A stretch of 64,000 nt of DNA from JACCXG01 sp963785755. Its GTDB lineage: Bacteria > Acidobacteriota > Vicinamibacteria > Vicinamibacterales > 2-12-FULL-66-21. The translations under genes and the position numbers were made by a program. The notes under the pieces are model-generated. The model was not told the DNA's origin, did no database searches, and worked only from the letters and a program-made list of their open reading frames with translations. Shown here piece after piece: positions 53,556 to 62,534 of the stretch. Where the stretch lies: assembly GCA_963785755.1 (NCBI GenBank), contig CAWAXG010000060.1, forward strand, positions 62,001-126,000, read 5' to 3'. How positions within the stretch are numbered: the stretch's first letter is position 1; every line of letters starts with the position of its first letter.

Positions 53556-55290
53556 ATGGCTACCGTGACCGCGACCACGGCTCCGGCAACGCGAAAGACC
53601 GGCCGCTTCGCGATTCTCGAGCAGTTCCTTGCCGACGGGATGCGTTGCATGTTCGGCAATCCCGGAACTGTCGAGCAGGGCTTCCTCGACGCGCTCAGCG
53701 ACTACCCGGATCTGCGTTACATCCTCACGCTTCAGGAGTCGGTCGCCGTGACGATGGCCGACGGGTACGCGCGGGCAACCCAGAAGCCGACGCTGGTACA
53801 GCTGCACAGCACGCCTGGTGTGGGCAACGCCATCGGCGCCCTGTATCAAGCCAAGCGCGGTCACTCGCCGCTCGTCGTGATTGGCGGGGATGCCGGGGTC
53901 AAGTACCTGGGAATGGACTCGCAGATGGCGGGCGATCTCGTCGCGTTTGCCGAGCCCGTCACCAAGTGGTCGACGATGGTGGTAGATCCGTCGTCGTTGC
54001 TTCGCGTCCTGCGCCGGGCGATCAAGATCGCGGCAACGCCGCCGATGGGTCCAGTCTACGTATGCCTGCCGATGGACATCCTCGACGCGCCCGTAGTCGA
54101 GGACGTGCGTCCAACGTCATTCCCGTCCACTCGCGTTCGTCCCGACGATGCTGCAGATTCGTCAGGCGGCGCGTACGCTCGCCGGAGCTCGCACGCCAGT
54201 GATCATCGTCGGCGACGGCGTCGCGTATTCAGGCGCGCAGGCGGAGCTCACGCGAGTTGCCGAGGCACTTGGTGCGGAAGTCTGGGAGGCCGACTCAGGC
54301 GAAGTGAACATGAGCTACGCGCATCCCCTGTATCAGGGGATGACCGGCCATATGTTCGGGCGCAACAGCCTGCCGATCACGTCCAAAGGGGACGGGGTTC
54401 TCGTGTGCGGCACCTACCTGCTGCCGGAGGTGTTCCCGGAGCTTGGCAACATCTTCGCTCCGGGCGCTCAGGTGATTCACGTGGATCTCAACGTCTACGA
54501 GATCGCCAAGAACCATCCGGTCGATCTGGGTTTACTCGGCGATCCCAAAGCGACGCTGGCGGCGCTCGGCGACGAACTGGACTCGATCCTGACGCCGGCG
54601 CAGAAAGAGGCGGCGGCGGCGCGACGACAGCAGCACGCGGATCAAAAAGCCGCCAAGCGCGCGCAGGATATGGAGCGCGACCGTTCCGTCCGCGATGCGG
54701 TGCCGCTCAAGATGTCCCGGTTCATGGAGGAGCTGGCGCCGCATCTCGAGGGCGCCATCCTCTTCGACGAAGCGCTCACGAACTCGCCGCCGGTCGTCCG
54801 CTACGCACCGCCGACCAACACCGGCGAGTACTTTCTGACGCGCGGCGGTTCGCTCGGCGTCGGAATCCCGGGAGCGATCGGCGCGAAGCTGGCCTTCCCC
54901 GACCGCAGGGTCATTGGCTTCACCGGTGACGGGGGGGCCATGTACACGATCCAGGCATTGTGGACGGCCGCGCGCCACAACATCGACGTGAAGTTCGTCG
55001 TGTGCAACAACGCGTCGTACCGGCTGCTGCAGCTCAACATCGACACGTACTGGCAGGAGCGGGAGATTCCAAAACACGATTTCCCGCTGGCCTTCGACCT
55101 GTCTCAGCCGCCGCTGCGCTTCGACGAAATGGCCCGCTCGATGGGCGTGATGGGCGTCCGCGTCGAAAAACCGTGGGAAGTGGGACCTGCCATTCGCCAG
55201 ATGCTGGCCCATCCCGGACCATTTCTGATCGATCTCGTGCTCGAGGGCGACACCCATCCCGAACGCGTGGGCAATACCTGCGGCCAATGA
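53556..55290 (+). CDS. Benzoylformate-decarboxylase-like ThDP-dependent enzyme (one frameshift)
   Basis: About 577 residues after removing one extra base at about 54144. N-terminal domain: ThDP-activating glutamate in LTLQESVAVTMADGYA, then QLHSTPGVGNAIGALYQ and GHSPLVVIGGDAG, which resemble the LHSAAG segment of benzoylformate decarboxylase. C-terminal domain: RGGSLGVGIPGAIGAKLAF and the ThDP/Mg motif GDGGAMYTIQALW ending VVCNNASY. It probably decarboxylates or condenses a 2-keto acid. Acetolactate-synthase-like activity is an alternative, but no small subunit is present. GGAGG lies 6 bases before the ATG. Confidence 0.87.
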
Positions 55291-55342
55291 CGAACGCGGA
55301 CGGCGCGGCGAGGCCCCTTCTTTTGCGACAGGAGCAATCATC

Positions 55343-55795
55343 GTGAGCAACAGCAATCCCCTCACCGAAGAGAACATCCGGCGATTCACCATCGCCTGGT
55401 ACGTCGCGCTCGACGTGCACGCGCCTTTCGAGGAATGCGCGCGCTTTCTGGCCGACCAGGGGCTCAACATGCAGTTTCCGGACGGCGACATCAAGGATTC
55501 TGCCTCGTTCAAGAAATGGTACGACCGCGTGACGAACATCTTCTTCGACGAGAACCACAACGTTCAGAGCGTCGCCGCGAAGATCTCCGGTGAAGAGGCG
55601 GTCGTGGACATCGTGGTCGGCTGGCAGGCAAGCTGGTTCGAGGCGCCCGCGGCCAAGAGCAAGCGGACGTCAATGGATGCGACCCAGCGCTGGACGGTGC
55701 GACGCTCTTCGAAGAACGCGTACGGGCTGGAGATCGTGACCTACAACGCCACGGTGGAGCCGTTCAAGTACGCGCCAGGGTTCGCGCGGCTCTGA
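55343..55795 (+). CDS. NTF2/SnoaL-like protein
   Basis: A 150-residue cytosolic protein starting at GTG 55343 (AGGAG upstream). Residues ENIRRFTIAWYVALDVHAPF, FPDGDIKDSASFKKWYDRV and VDIVVGWQASWFEA suggest the alpha/beta-cone fold. YGLEIVTYNATVEPF forms the last strands. Lies 52 bases after the decarboxylase. Function unknown; could be a dehydratase or isomerase of the pathway. Confidence 0.7.
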   Translation: MSNSNPLTEENIRRFTIAWYVALDVHAPFEECARFLADQGLNMQFPDGDIKDSASFKKWYDRVTNIFFDENHNVQSVAAKISGEEAVVDIVVGWQASWFEAPAAKSKRTSMDATQRWTVRRSSKNAYGLEIVTYNATVEPFKYAPGFARL

Positions 55796-55850
55796 CGAGC
55801 CGCCGCTTTCGTGCCCGCGACCGCCGCGGGAAAACCGTCAGGAGTCAGCG

Positions 55851-56249
55851 ATGGGACACGCACCGGACACAAAGCTTGGCAGGATGTACAAAGAGCACAT
55901 CCAGCTCATTCTGAACAAGGACATCGACGGCATCCTCAACCAGTACACGCCTGACGCGCTGCTGATCAGCAGCTTCAGTGGCGATCGCAAACCGCAGTTC
56001 TTCCGCGGCCACAAGGAATTGCGCGAGCACTTTCAGGGTATCCTCGGCCTCCAGGGACTCGAGGTGGACCTGACGTTCTGGGCGGAGACCGAGAGTCCGG
56101 AGACGCTGATGGTGGTCGAAGACGTCACGGCGAAATCCGCCGAAGGGGAAGCGCGCATGCGGTTCGGCGACAGCTGGGTGCTGCGGGACGGACGGATCGC
56201 GATCCACTTCGCCGGCATGGTCCAGTACCCGGATGGCTCGCTCGCCTAG
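55851..56249 (+). CDS. NTF2/SnoaL-like protein
   Basis: A 132-residue cytosolic protein. LGRMYKEHIQLILNKDIDG, YTPDALLISSFSG, FFRGHKELREHFQGIL and RFGDSWVLRDGRIAIHFAG match the NTF2-like pattern and are more similar in design to the protein at 48446 than to its immediate neighbour. Second of two NTF2-like genes in tandem, each separated by about 55 bases. Function unknown. Confidence 0.72.
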   Translation: MGHAPDTKLGRMYKEHIQLILNKDIDGILNQYTPDALLISSFSGDRKPQFFRGHKELREHFQGILGLQGLEVDLTFWAETESPETLMVVEDVTAKSAEGEARMRFGDSWVLRDGRIAIHFAGMVQYPDGSLA

Positions 56250-56285
56250 GCGGCGCGGCTCCAGGACCGTTCATCAGAGGCCAGC

Positions 56286-56858
56286 ATGAAGCTCGCGGGA
56301 AAGAAAATCGGCGTCCTGATCGAAAGCGATTTCTACGAGAAGGAGATCTTCTACTACGAGCATCGCTTTCCCGAAGAGGGCGCCGAGCTGCACTTCCTGA
56401 CACGTCTCTGGGGCCAGCCATCGATTACCTTCCGCGGGCACGAGGAGAAATACCCGTTCGAGTGCCGGGAGTCCTTCGAGGGCATGGACGACCAGACGCT
56501 TGCGAGCTACTCGGCGATCATCGTTCCGTCTGGGATGGTGTCGGATCGGTTGCGGTATACGGAGGACGTCAAGAAAATTCCGCCGGCAACCGAGTTCCTC
56601 AAGCGCGCATTCGCGAACAAGCAGATCGTCAAGGGCATCATCTGCCACGGCTTGTGGCTGACGGCGCCGGCGCCCGAACTGGTGCGAGGCCGACGGATGA
56701 CCGTGCACAACAATTTGATTGGCGACGCGAACGCATATGGCGCAATCTACACGGACGAGGACGTGGTCGTGGACGGCGATCTGGTGAGCGGGCGGACGGG
56801 CGGCCACTGTCATCTGTTCGCCAGGAAAATCATCGATATACTCGGCGCACGTGGATGA
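56286..56858 (+). CDS. DJ-1/PfpI-family protein (intact)
   Basis: A 190-residue cytosolic protein. IGVLIESDFYEKEIFYYEH at the N-terminus contains the family's conserved acidic residue. The nucleophile elbow cysteine is in IVKGIICHGLWLTAP (about residue 120). RMTVHNNLIGDANAYGAIY and DGDLVSGRTGGHCHLF close the fold. DJ-1/PfpI proteins include glyoxalase III, deglycase-like enzymes, hydratases and chaperones. It keeps the cysteine that its broken relative at 53155 has lost. Confidence 0.83.
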   Translation: MKLAGKKIGVLIESDFYEKEIFYYEHRFPEEGAELHFLTRLWGQPSITFRGHEEKYPFECRESFEGMDDQTLASYSAIIVPSGMVSDRLRYTEDVKKIPPATEFLKRAFANKQIVKGIICHGLWLTAPAPELVRGRRMTVHNNLIGDANAYGAIYTDEDVVVDGDLVSGRTGGHCHLFARKIIDILGARG

Positions 56859-56913
56859 GCTCGCATCGCCGCATCAACGGCCCCGGGCATCACGAGCGTA
56901 CGGAGCAGAGTGA

Positions 56914-57336
56914 ATGGGCCTGATCTTCTCTCACGTGGCGCTGAACTGCCGCGATCCGCTGGCGACCGAGCGGTTTTATGCGAAGCACTTCGGTTTCCGG
57001 CGGGCGCGGGTGATCCCGCTCGGATCCGACCAGATTGTGTTCCTCAAGTCGGGTGCCGTGTACCTCGAGTTGTTCAAGGCGCAGGGGGAACCGCCTGGCG
57101 GCCCGGCCGAAAAGGATGGACCGGGACACCGCGGGGTGCGGCATCTCGCGTTCCAGGTGGACGAGGTCGATTCCACGCTGAAGGCCATGGGCGCTGATGC
57201 GCAGGTCACTCAAGGGCCGCTGGACTTCGGGGCTTTCATTCCGGGCTGGCGCACCGTCTGGGTCGCTGATCCGGACGGGAACATCGTGGAAATCAGTCAG
57301 GGGTACACGGACGAAGAGAATCCGCCGCAGGCGTAA
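56914..57336 (+). CDS. VOC-superfamily metalloenzyme (glyoxalase/dioxygenase-like)
   Basis: A 140-residue single-module VOC protein with two beta-alpha-beta-beta-beta units. Metal ligands are suggested by IFSHVALNCRDP (His 7), VRHLAFQVDEVDSTLK (His about 73) and DPDGNIVEISQ (Glu about 123). Related proteins act as glyoxalases, isomerases or ring-cleaving dioxygenases. Located 55 bases after the DJ-1/PfpI gene and 23 before the epimerase-like gene. Confidence 0.82.
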   Translation: MGLIFSHVALNCRDPLATERFYAKHFGFRRARVIPLGSDQIVFLKSGAVYLELFKAQGEPPGGPAEKDGPGHRGVRHLAFQVDEVDSTLKAMGADAQVTQGPLDFGAFIPGWRTVWVADPDGNIVEISQGYTDEENPPQA

Positions 57337-57359
57337 ATCGGATTACTGTCGGGGATAAC

Positions 57360-59177
57360 ATGAGCCATCTTCGCTTTTCGTTTTCAGACACGATCGCCGG
57401 GTATGTGACAGGGTTCGACCGCGAGCAGGGCCGATTCGGGCTGCGCACGTCCGACGGCCGCGAGTTCACCGTCGCCCTCACGGACACGATGTCCGCGGAG
57501 CTGGTCCGCAATCTCAACGAGCCCTACCAGGACGCCAGCGGACTCGTGCACCAGATGCTGGTGCCGGGACGCTTCATGTTCGCCTACGGCATCTTCTATC
57601 CCCAAGGGGACGGTCACGCGTTCGAGGCGAAGCGGCTGGTCTTCGTCGGGAAAAAAGAGGGCGACTACGTCTTCGAGAAGCAGGACTGGTGGGTCAAGCA
57701 GGTCGCGTCGCTCGGGGACTTCTATTTGAAATGGCAGTTCGGCGACGGCGATGTCGACTATCGCGCATACCGGACCGTGCTGAATCTTTCCGGCGCGAAG
57801 AAGGGTGACGTCCGCCAGGAAACCGACACCATCTCGCGCCTGGTCTACGGCTTCGCGACGGCCTACCTGATGACCGGCGACGACAAGTACCTCAATGCGG
57901 CGGAGCAGGGCACGGAATATCTGCGCGACCACATGCGCTTCGTGGACGCCGACGAGGACATCGTCTACTGGTACCACGGGATCGACATCCAGGGCACCAA
58001 GGAGCAGAAGATCTTCGCGTCGGAGTTCGGCGACGATTACGACGCGATTCCGATGTACGAGCAGATCTACGCGCTCGCCGGTCCGACGCAGACCTATCGG
58101 ATCACCGGCGATCCGCGAATCCTCAGCGACATCGAGGCAACCATCCGGCTCTTCGACCGCTTCTACCTCGATCGGCACAAGGGCGGGTATTTCTCCCACC
58201 TGGATCCGATCGCGATGGATCCGCGTGCCGAGAGCCTCGGCCGGAACCAGGGGAAGAAGAACTGGAACTCGGTCGGGGATCATGCGCCGGCATTCCTGAT
58301 CAACCCCTACCTGGCCACCGGCGAGGCGCGCTACGCCGACTTCCTCGCGTACACAGGCGACACGATCGAGAAGTATTTTCCGGACTACGGCAGCAGTCCG
58401 TTCGTGCAGGAGCGCTTCTTCGAGGACTGGAGCCACGACACGACGTGGGGCTGGCAGCAGAACCGCGCCGTCGTCGGGCACAATCTGAAGATCGCGTGGA
58501 ACCTGATGCGGATGCATCACATGCGCCCGAACGACAAGTACGTCGCGCTGGCGAAGAAGATCGGCGAGATCATGCCGGCGGCGGGCAGCGACCAGCAGCG
58601 CGGCGGCTGGTATGACGTCATGGAACGTACGCTCAAGTCCGGCCAGGAGTTCCACCGTCTGACGTGGCACGACAGGAAAGCCTGGTGGCAGCAGGAGCAG
58701 GCGATCCTCGCCTATCTGATCCTGGCCGGCTCGCTCGGCGACGAGCGGGCACTCAGGCTCGCGCGTGAGTCGGCGGCGTTCTACAACGCCTTCTTCCTCG
58801 ACCACGACGACGGCGCCGTGTACTTCAATGTGCTCGCCAATGGATTGCCGTACCTGATGGGAACGGAGCGGTTCAAGGGCAGCCACTCGATGAGCAACTA
58901 TCACGCCTCCGAGCTGTGCTACCTCGCGGCGGTCTACACGAACCTGCTGATCACCAAGCAGCCCATGGACTTCTACTTCAAGCCGAAGCCCGGCGGGTTC
59001 AAGAACGCGACGCTGCGGGTTGCGCCCGACATCCTGCCGCCCGGCAGCGTTTCAATCGGCGAGGTCTGGGTCGACGATCAGCCGTACACGAACTTCGCTG
59101 CCGACAAGCTGACGGTCAAGATTCCGGCGAGCGACGCCCCCGTGCGGATCAAGGCCCGTCTCGTGCCGAAGGCCTGA
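57360..59177 (+). CDS. N-acylglucosamine-2-epimerase-like (alpha/alpha)6-barrel protein
   Basis: A 605-residue cytosolic protein. The main part (about residues 110-530) shows the AGE-type barrel pattern: GFATAYLMTGDDKYLNAAEQ, YEQIYALAGPTQTYRIT, DRHKGGYFSHLDP, VVGHNLKIAWNLMRMH (the GHxxxxAW motif) and HRLTWHDRKAWWQQEQA. The N-terminal 100 residues and the C-terminal strand-rich tail (VSIGEVWVDDQPYTNF) are additions, making it longer than the usual ~400. It likely isomerises a sugar or sugar-like substrate, but family members also bind without epimerising. Gaps of 23 and 19 bases link it to its neighbours. Confidence 0.78.
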   Translation: MSHLRFSFSDTIAGYVTGFDREQGRFGLRTSDGREFTVALTDTMSAELVRNLNEPYQDASGLVHQMLVPGRFMFAYGIFYPQGDGHAFEAKRLVFVGKKEGDYVFEKQDWWVKQVASLGDFYLKWQFGDGDVDYRAYRTVLNLSGAKKGDVRQETDTISRLVYGFATAYLMTGDDKYLNAAEQGTEYLRDHMRFVDADEDIVYWYHGIDIQGTKEQKIFASEFGDDYDAIPMYEQIYALAGPTQTYRITGDPRILSDIEATIRLFDRFYLDRHKGGYFSHLDPIAMDPRAESLGRNQGKKNWNSVGDHAPAFLINPYLATGEARYADFLAYTGDTIEKYFPDYGSSPFVQERFFEDWSHDTTWGWQQNRAVVGHNLKIAWNLMRMHHMRPNDKYVALAKKIGEIMPAAGSDQQRGGWYDVMERTLKSGQEFHRLTWHDRKAWWQQEQAILAYLILAGSLGDERALRLARESAAFYNAFFLDHDDGAVYFNVLANGLPYLMGTERFKGSHSMSNYHASELCYLAAVYTNLLITKQPMDFYFKPKPGGFKNATLRVAPDILPPGSVSIGEVWVDDQPYTNFAADKLTVKIPASDAPVRIKARLVPKA

Positions 59178-59196
59178 CGCTCTCAGAGAAAGCGAT

Positions 59197-59536
59197 ATGG
59201 TGAAAGTCTCCACAGTCGGTCAGGTGCACGTCGTGGCGCTCTCGGGTGAGCTCGACGCCAACACGTCGCCGGTCGCGCAGCAGGAGATTCTGCCGTTGGC
59301 CACGTCCGGGGGCGCGCATTCTGCTCGACATGACCGGCGTGACGTTCATGTCCAGTGCCGGGCTGCGTCTGCTCCTGACGACCTATCGCGAGGTCGCCGC
59401 GCGGAACGGCAAGGTCGCGATCGCGAACCTTACCGACGAACTGAAGGACACGATGTCGGCGACCGGCTTTCTGTCGTTCTTCACCGTTCACGATGACGTA
59501 GACAGCGGTGTGCAGGCGCTGCAGGCCGAAGGGTGA
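59197..59536 (+). CDS. STAS-domain anti-sigma-factor antagonist (one frameshift)
   Basis: About 112 residues after removing one G from the GGGGG run at about 59308-59312, which joins ATSGARILLDMTGV. RsbV/SpoIIAA-like: VHVVALSGELDANTSP at the N-terminus, and the phosphorylatable serine in VTFMSSAGLRLLL. When dephosphorylated it would bind the anti-sigma kinase and free a sigma factor or another partner. It follows the epimerase-like gene by 19 bases and precedes glgX by 8. Confidence 0.83.
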
Positions 59537-59544
59537 ATCGCTGA

Positions 59545-61671
59545 ATGGAACGGATCGATCTTCATCCCACTCACACCGTCGCGGGACACAAGCTTCGGCC
59601 GGGTCGCGCATTTCCCTTCGGCGCCACGTTCGTACCCGGCGGCGTGAACTTCTCGGTCTTCTCGCGTCACGCGACCGACTGCACGCTCGTCCTCTTCGAC
59701 AAAGGCGCTGCGCAACCGAAAGCGGAAATCCCGTTCCCCGATGCGTTTCGCATCGGCAACGTGTTCTCGATGATCGTGTTCGATCTCGATTTCGAGAACG
59801 TGGAGTACGGCTACCGGATGGACGGACCGTTCGCGCCGCACGAAGGACACCGGTTCGACCGGACCAAGATCCTGCAGGATCCGTACGCGCGCGCGATTGG
59901 CGGACGGGACTCGTGGCGCGCCCAGCCGGACTGGAACAACGTCTATCCGCATCGATCGCGACTGGTCCTGGACGACTTCGACTGGGAGGGTGAGCGGCCG
60001 CTCGAACGGCCCGCCGAAGATCTGATCATCTACGAGATGCACGTGCGGAGCTTCACCGCCCACCCGTCGTCGGGCGAACGAGCGCCGGGAACTTTCGCGG
60101 CCATTCGCGGCAAGCTCCCGTATTTGAAGGAGCTTGGCGTGAATTGCGTCGAGCTCATGCCGATGTACGAGTTCGACGAGTTCGAGAACAGCAGGCCGAG
60201 CCCGGTCACCGGCGACACGCTGCTCAATTACTGGGGCTACAGCACGGTCGGGTTTTTCGCGCCGAAGGCCGGCTTCGCCGCGACCGGCCGGTTCGGGATG
60301 CAGGTCGACGAATTCAAGACGCTCGTCAAGGAGCTGCACAAGAACGGCATCGAGGTCATCCTCGACGTGGTGTTCAACCACACGGCGGAGGGGAACGAGC
60401 AGGGCCCGACGCTCTGCTTCCGGGGGATCGACAACAAGACCTACTACATGCTGACGCCCGAGGGCTACTACTTCAACTTCAGTGGCACGGGGAACACGCT
60501 CAACTGCAACAATCCCATCGTGCGAAACATGGTGCTCGATTGCCTGCGCTACTGGGCGGCCGAGTACCACGTCGACGGCTTCCGGTTCGATCTGGCGGCC
60601 ATTCTCGGGCGCGACCAGAACGGCGCCCCGTTGTCGAATCCGCCGCTGCTCGAGAGCCTGGCCTACGATCCGATCCTCGCCAAGTGCAAACTGATTGCGG
60701 AGGCATGGGACGCCGGCGGCTTGTACCAGGTGGGCTCGTTCCCGGCGTTCGGCCGGTGGGCCGAATGGAACGGCAAGTATCGCGACGCGGTGCGCAAGTT
60801 CATCAAAGGAGATGCGGGTCTGGTCGGCGAGATGGCACAACGCGTTCAAGGCTCGCCGGACCTCTACGCGGCAGCCGCCCGCGGCGCCGCGGCCACGATT
60901 AATTTCGTGACCTGCCACGACGGCTTTACGCTGGCGGATCTCGTCACCTACGACAACAAGCACAACGAGGCGAACGGCGAGGAGAACCGCGACGGCGCCA
61001 ACGACAACTACAGCTGGAATTGCGGATGGGAAGGTCCGACCGACGATCCGGAGGTCACGTCGCTGCGGCAGCGCCTGATGAAGAACGCCATGGCGATCCT
61101 GTTCATCAGCCGTGGTGTGCCGATGCTCCTCATGGGTGACGAGATGGGGCGCAGCCAGAAGGGGAACAACAACGCCTACTGCCACGACAACGAGCTGACC
61201 TGGCTCGATTGGCGCCTGTACCGGGACAACCACGAGCTGTTCCGGTTCGTGCGGACGCTGATCGCGTTCCGCAACGCCCATCCGGTGCTCCGCAGTGCGC
61301 ACCACTTTCGCAATACCGATTACGTTGGCAGCGGCTTTCCCGATATCAGCTGGCACGGTGTAACGCCCTGGGCCGCCGACTGGAGCGGCTACAGCCGGAC
61401 GCTTGCGTTCATGCTCTGTGGGCACCACGCACGCGGCGGCACGGTAAAAGACGATCACTTGTACGTGATCATGAACATGCACTGGGAGGGCTGCGAATTC
61501 GGGCTGCCAGGCCTTCCCGAGCCCTACCGCTGGCGCGTCTTCGCGAACACGGCCGCGACAGCTCCCGAGGACGTATGGGAGCCAGGGACCGAGCCGGTAC
61601 TCCACGATCAACGGCGGTTTGTGACCGGCGCACGGTCGGTGGCCATTCTCGTCGGGCGTGCGACAACGTAG
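59545..61671 (+). CDS. glgX: Glycogen debranching enzyme GlgX
   Basis: A 708-residue GH13 isoamylase-type enzyme that removes alpha-1,6 branches from limit dextrins of glycogen. N-terminal CBM48-like domain (FPFGATFVPGGVNFSVFSRH, MDGPFAPHEGHRFD). The catalytic barrel has VILDVVFNHTAEG, the nucleophile in VDGFRFDLAAILG, the acid/base in KLIAEAWDAGG, and the third acid in NFVTCHDGFTLADL. KHNEANGEENRDGANDN and MGDEMGRSQKGNNNAYCHD are GlgX/TreX hallmarks. It lies between two STAS genes, which is unusual and suggests that glycogen use is regulated with the partner-switching module. Confidence 0.95.
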   Translation: MERIDLHPTHTVAGHKLRPGRAFPFGATFVPGGVNFSVFSRHATDCTLVLFDKGAAQPKAEIPFPDAFRIGNVFSMIVFDLDFENVEYGYRMDGPFAPHEGHRFDRTKILQDPYARAIGGRDSWRAQPDWNNVYPHRSRLVLDDFDWEGERPLERPAEDLIIYEMHVRSFTAHPSSGERAPGTFAAIRGKLPYLKELGVNCVELMPMYEFDEFENSRPSPVTGDTLLNYWGYSTVGFFAPKAGFAATGRFGMQVDEFKTLVKELHKNGIEVILDVVFNHTAEGNEQGPTLCFRGIDNKTYYMLTPEGYYFNFSGTGNTLNCNNPIVRNMVLDCLRYWAAEYHVDGFRFDLAAILGRDQNGAPLSNPPLLESLAYDPILAKCKLIAEAWDAGGLYQVGSFPAFGRWAEWNGKYRDAVRKFIKGDAGLVGEMAQRVQGSPDLYAAAARGAAATINFVTCHDGFTLADLVTYDNKHNEANGEENRDGANDNYSWNCGWEGPTDDPEVTSLRQRLMKNAMAILFISRGVPMLLMGDEMGRSQKGNNNAYCHDNELTWLDWRLYRDNHELFRFVRTLIAFRNAHPVLRSAHHFRNTDYVGSGFPDISWHGVTPWAADWSGYSRTLAFMLCGHHARGGTVKDDHLYVIMNMHWEGCEFGLPGLPEPYRWRVFANTAATAPEDVWEPGTEPVLHDQRRFVTGARSVAILVGRATT

Positions 61672-61740
61672 TGAGATGTAAGTTCAGGCGCATTCTGAGG
61701 CGCCAGAGTAGACACGTGGATCGGGTCTCAAGGAGGAACG

Positions 61741-62076
61741 ATGGCGTTCAGTGCGACGACTGAAGTGACGAGCGGCATTGCCCGCATTACGCTGGCAGGT
61801 GAGCTCGACGCCAGCTCGGCCCCCGACTTCAAGGCGGCGATCGAGAGCATCGTTGGCCAGCGTCCTCGATCTCTGGTGCTCTTGATGAAGGAACTGGAAT
61901 ACATGGCGAGCGCCGGCCTGCGCGTGCTGATCTTCGCGAAACAGAAGCTCGGCGTCGGCACCGACCTGTTCATCGTCGGCGCGCAGCCGTCGATCGTCGA
62001 AACGCTGCAGATGACAGGGTTCCACCACAGCGCCGTGTTGCTCGACGAATACGACGCGGCGCGCATTGAACAATAG
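61741..62076 (+). CDS. STAS-domain anti-sigma-factor antagonist
   Basis: A 111-residue SpoIIAA/RsbV-like protein with AAGGAGG 5 bases before the ATG. ARITLAGELDASSAPDF at the N-terminus and the phosphorylation-site serine in LEYMASAGLRVLIFA. Ends only 2 bases before the kinase gene, so the two are coexpressed. Unlike the STAS gene at 59197 it has no frameshift. Confidence 0.9.
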   Translation: MAFSATTEVTSGIARITLAGELDASSAPDFKAAIESIVGQRPRSLVLLMKELEYMASAGLRVLIFAKQKLGVGTDLFIVGAQPSIVETLQMTGFHHSAVLLDEYDAARIEQ

Positions 62077-62078
62077 GC

Positions 62079-62513
62079 ATGGATCCGCTTCGCGTGCCTG
62101 CCCGGCTGGAGGCGCTCGCGACCATCCGGGAGTACGTGCGGCGTGCGGCGGACGCTGGCGGCATCGGCAAGAGCGCGGCCTACCGCCTTCAGCTCGCGGT
62201 CGACGAAGTCGCAGCCAACATCGTCGTGCATGGCATCGGCGCGGGCGAGGCTGACGAGATCATCCTGGTCAACGCCATCATCGATGATGACGCCGTGAGA
62301 ATCGTCCTGGAGGACACGGGACCCCAGTTCAACCCGCTCGACAAGCAGGACCCCGCCGATCTGGACCGGCCAGCCGAGAACCGCCAGGTAGGCGGCCTCG
62401 GCGTGTTCCTCGCGATTCGCAACGTCGACAGTTTCGAGGACGATCGCGTCGGCGAAATCAATCGCAACACGCTCGTCATGCGCCGGCACGCGGCGACCGC
62501 CGGCGCCCGCTGA
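62079..62513 (+). CDS. Anti-sigma regulatory ATP-binding kinase (RsbW/SpoIIAB-like)
   Basis: A 144-residue HATPase_c protein. N-box AVDEVAANIVVHGIG, G1 box VLEDTGPQFNP and G2 RQVGGLGVFLAIRNVD show an intact ATP-binding site. It phosphorylates STAS antagonists on serine and holds a sigma factor or other partner inactive. Immediately follows its likely substrate. No cognate sigma-factor gene is visible in the window. Confidence 0.88.
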   Translation: MDPLRVPARLEALATIREYVRRAADAGGIGKSAAYRLQLAVDEVAANIVVHGIGAGEADEIILVNAIIDDDAVRIVLEDTGPQFNPLDKQDPADLDRPAENRQVGGLGVFLAIRNVDSFEDDRVGEINRNTLVMRRHAATAGAR

Positions 62514-62534
62514 CGCGCCCGAGACCTTCCTCTG

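Noticed and set aside
57384..58904. 506-codon minus-strand frame opposite the epimerase-like gene
   Set aside because: Val/Glu/Arg-rich antisense of a conserved barrel protein; no start-site or family support.
59488..61611. 707-codon minus-strand frame opposite glgX
   Set aside because: GlgX is unmistakable on the plus strand with all catalytic residues; the antisense frame has no recognisable motif.
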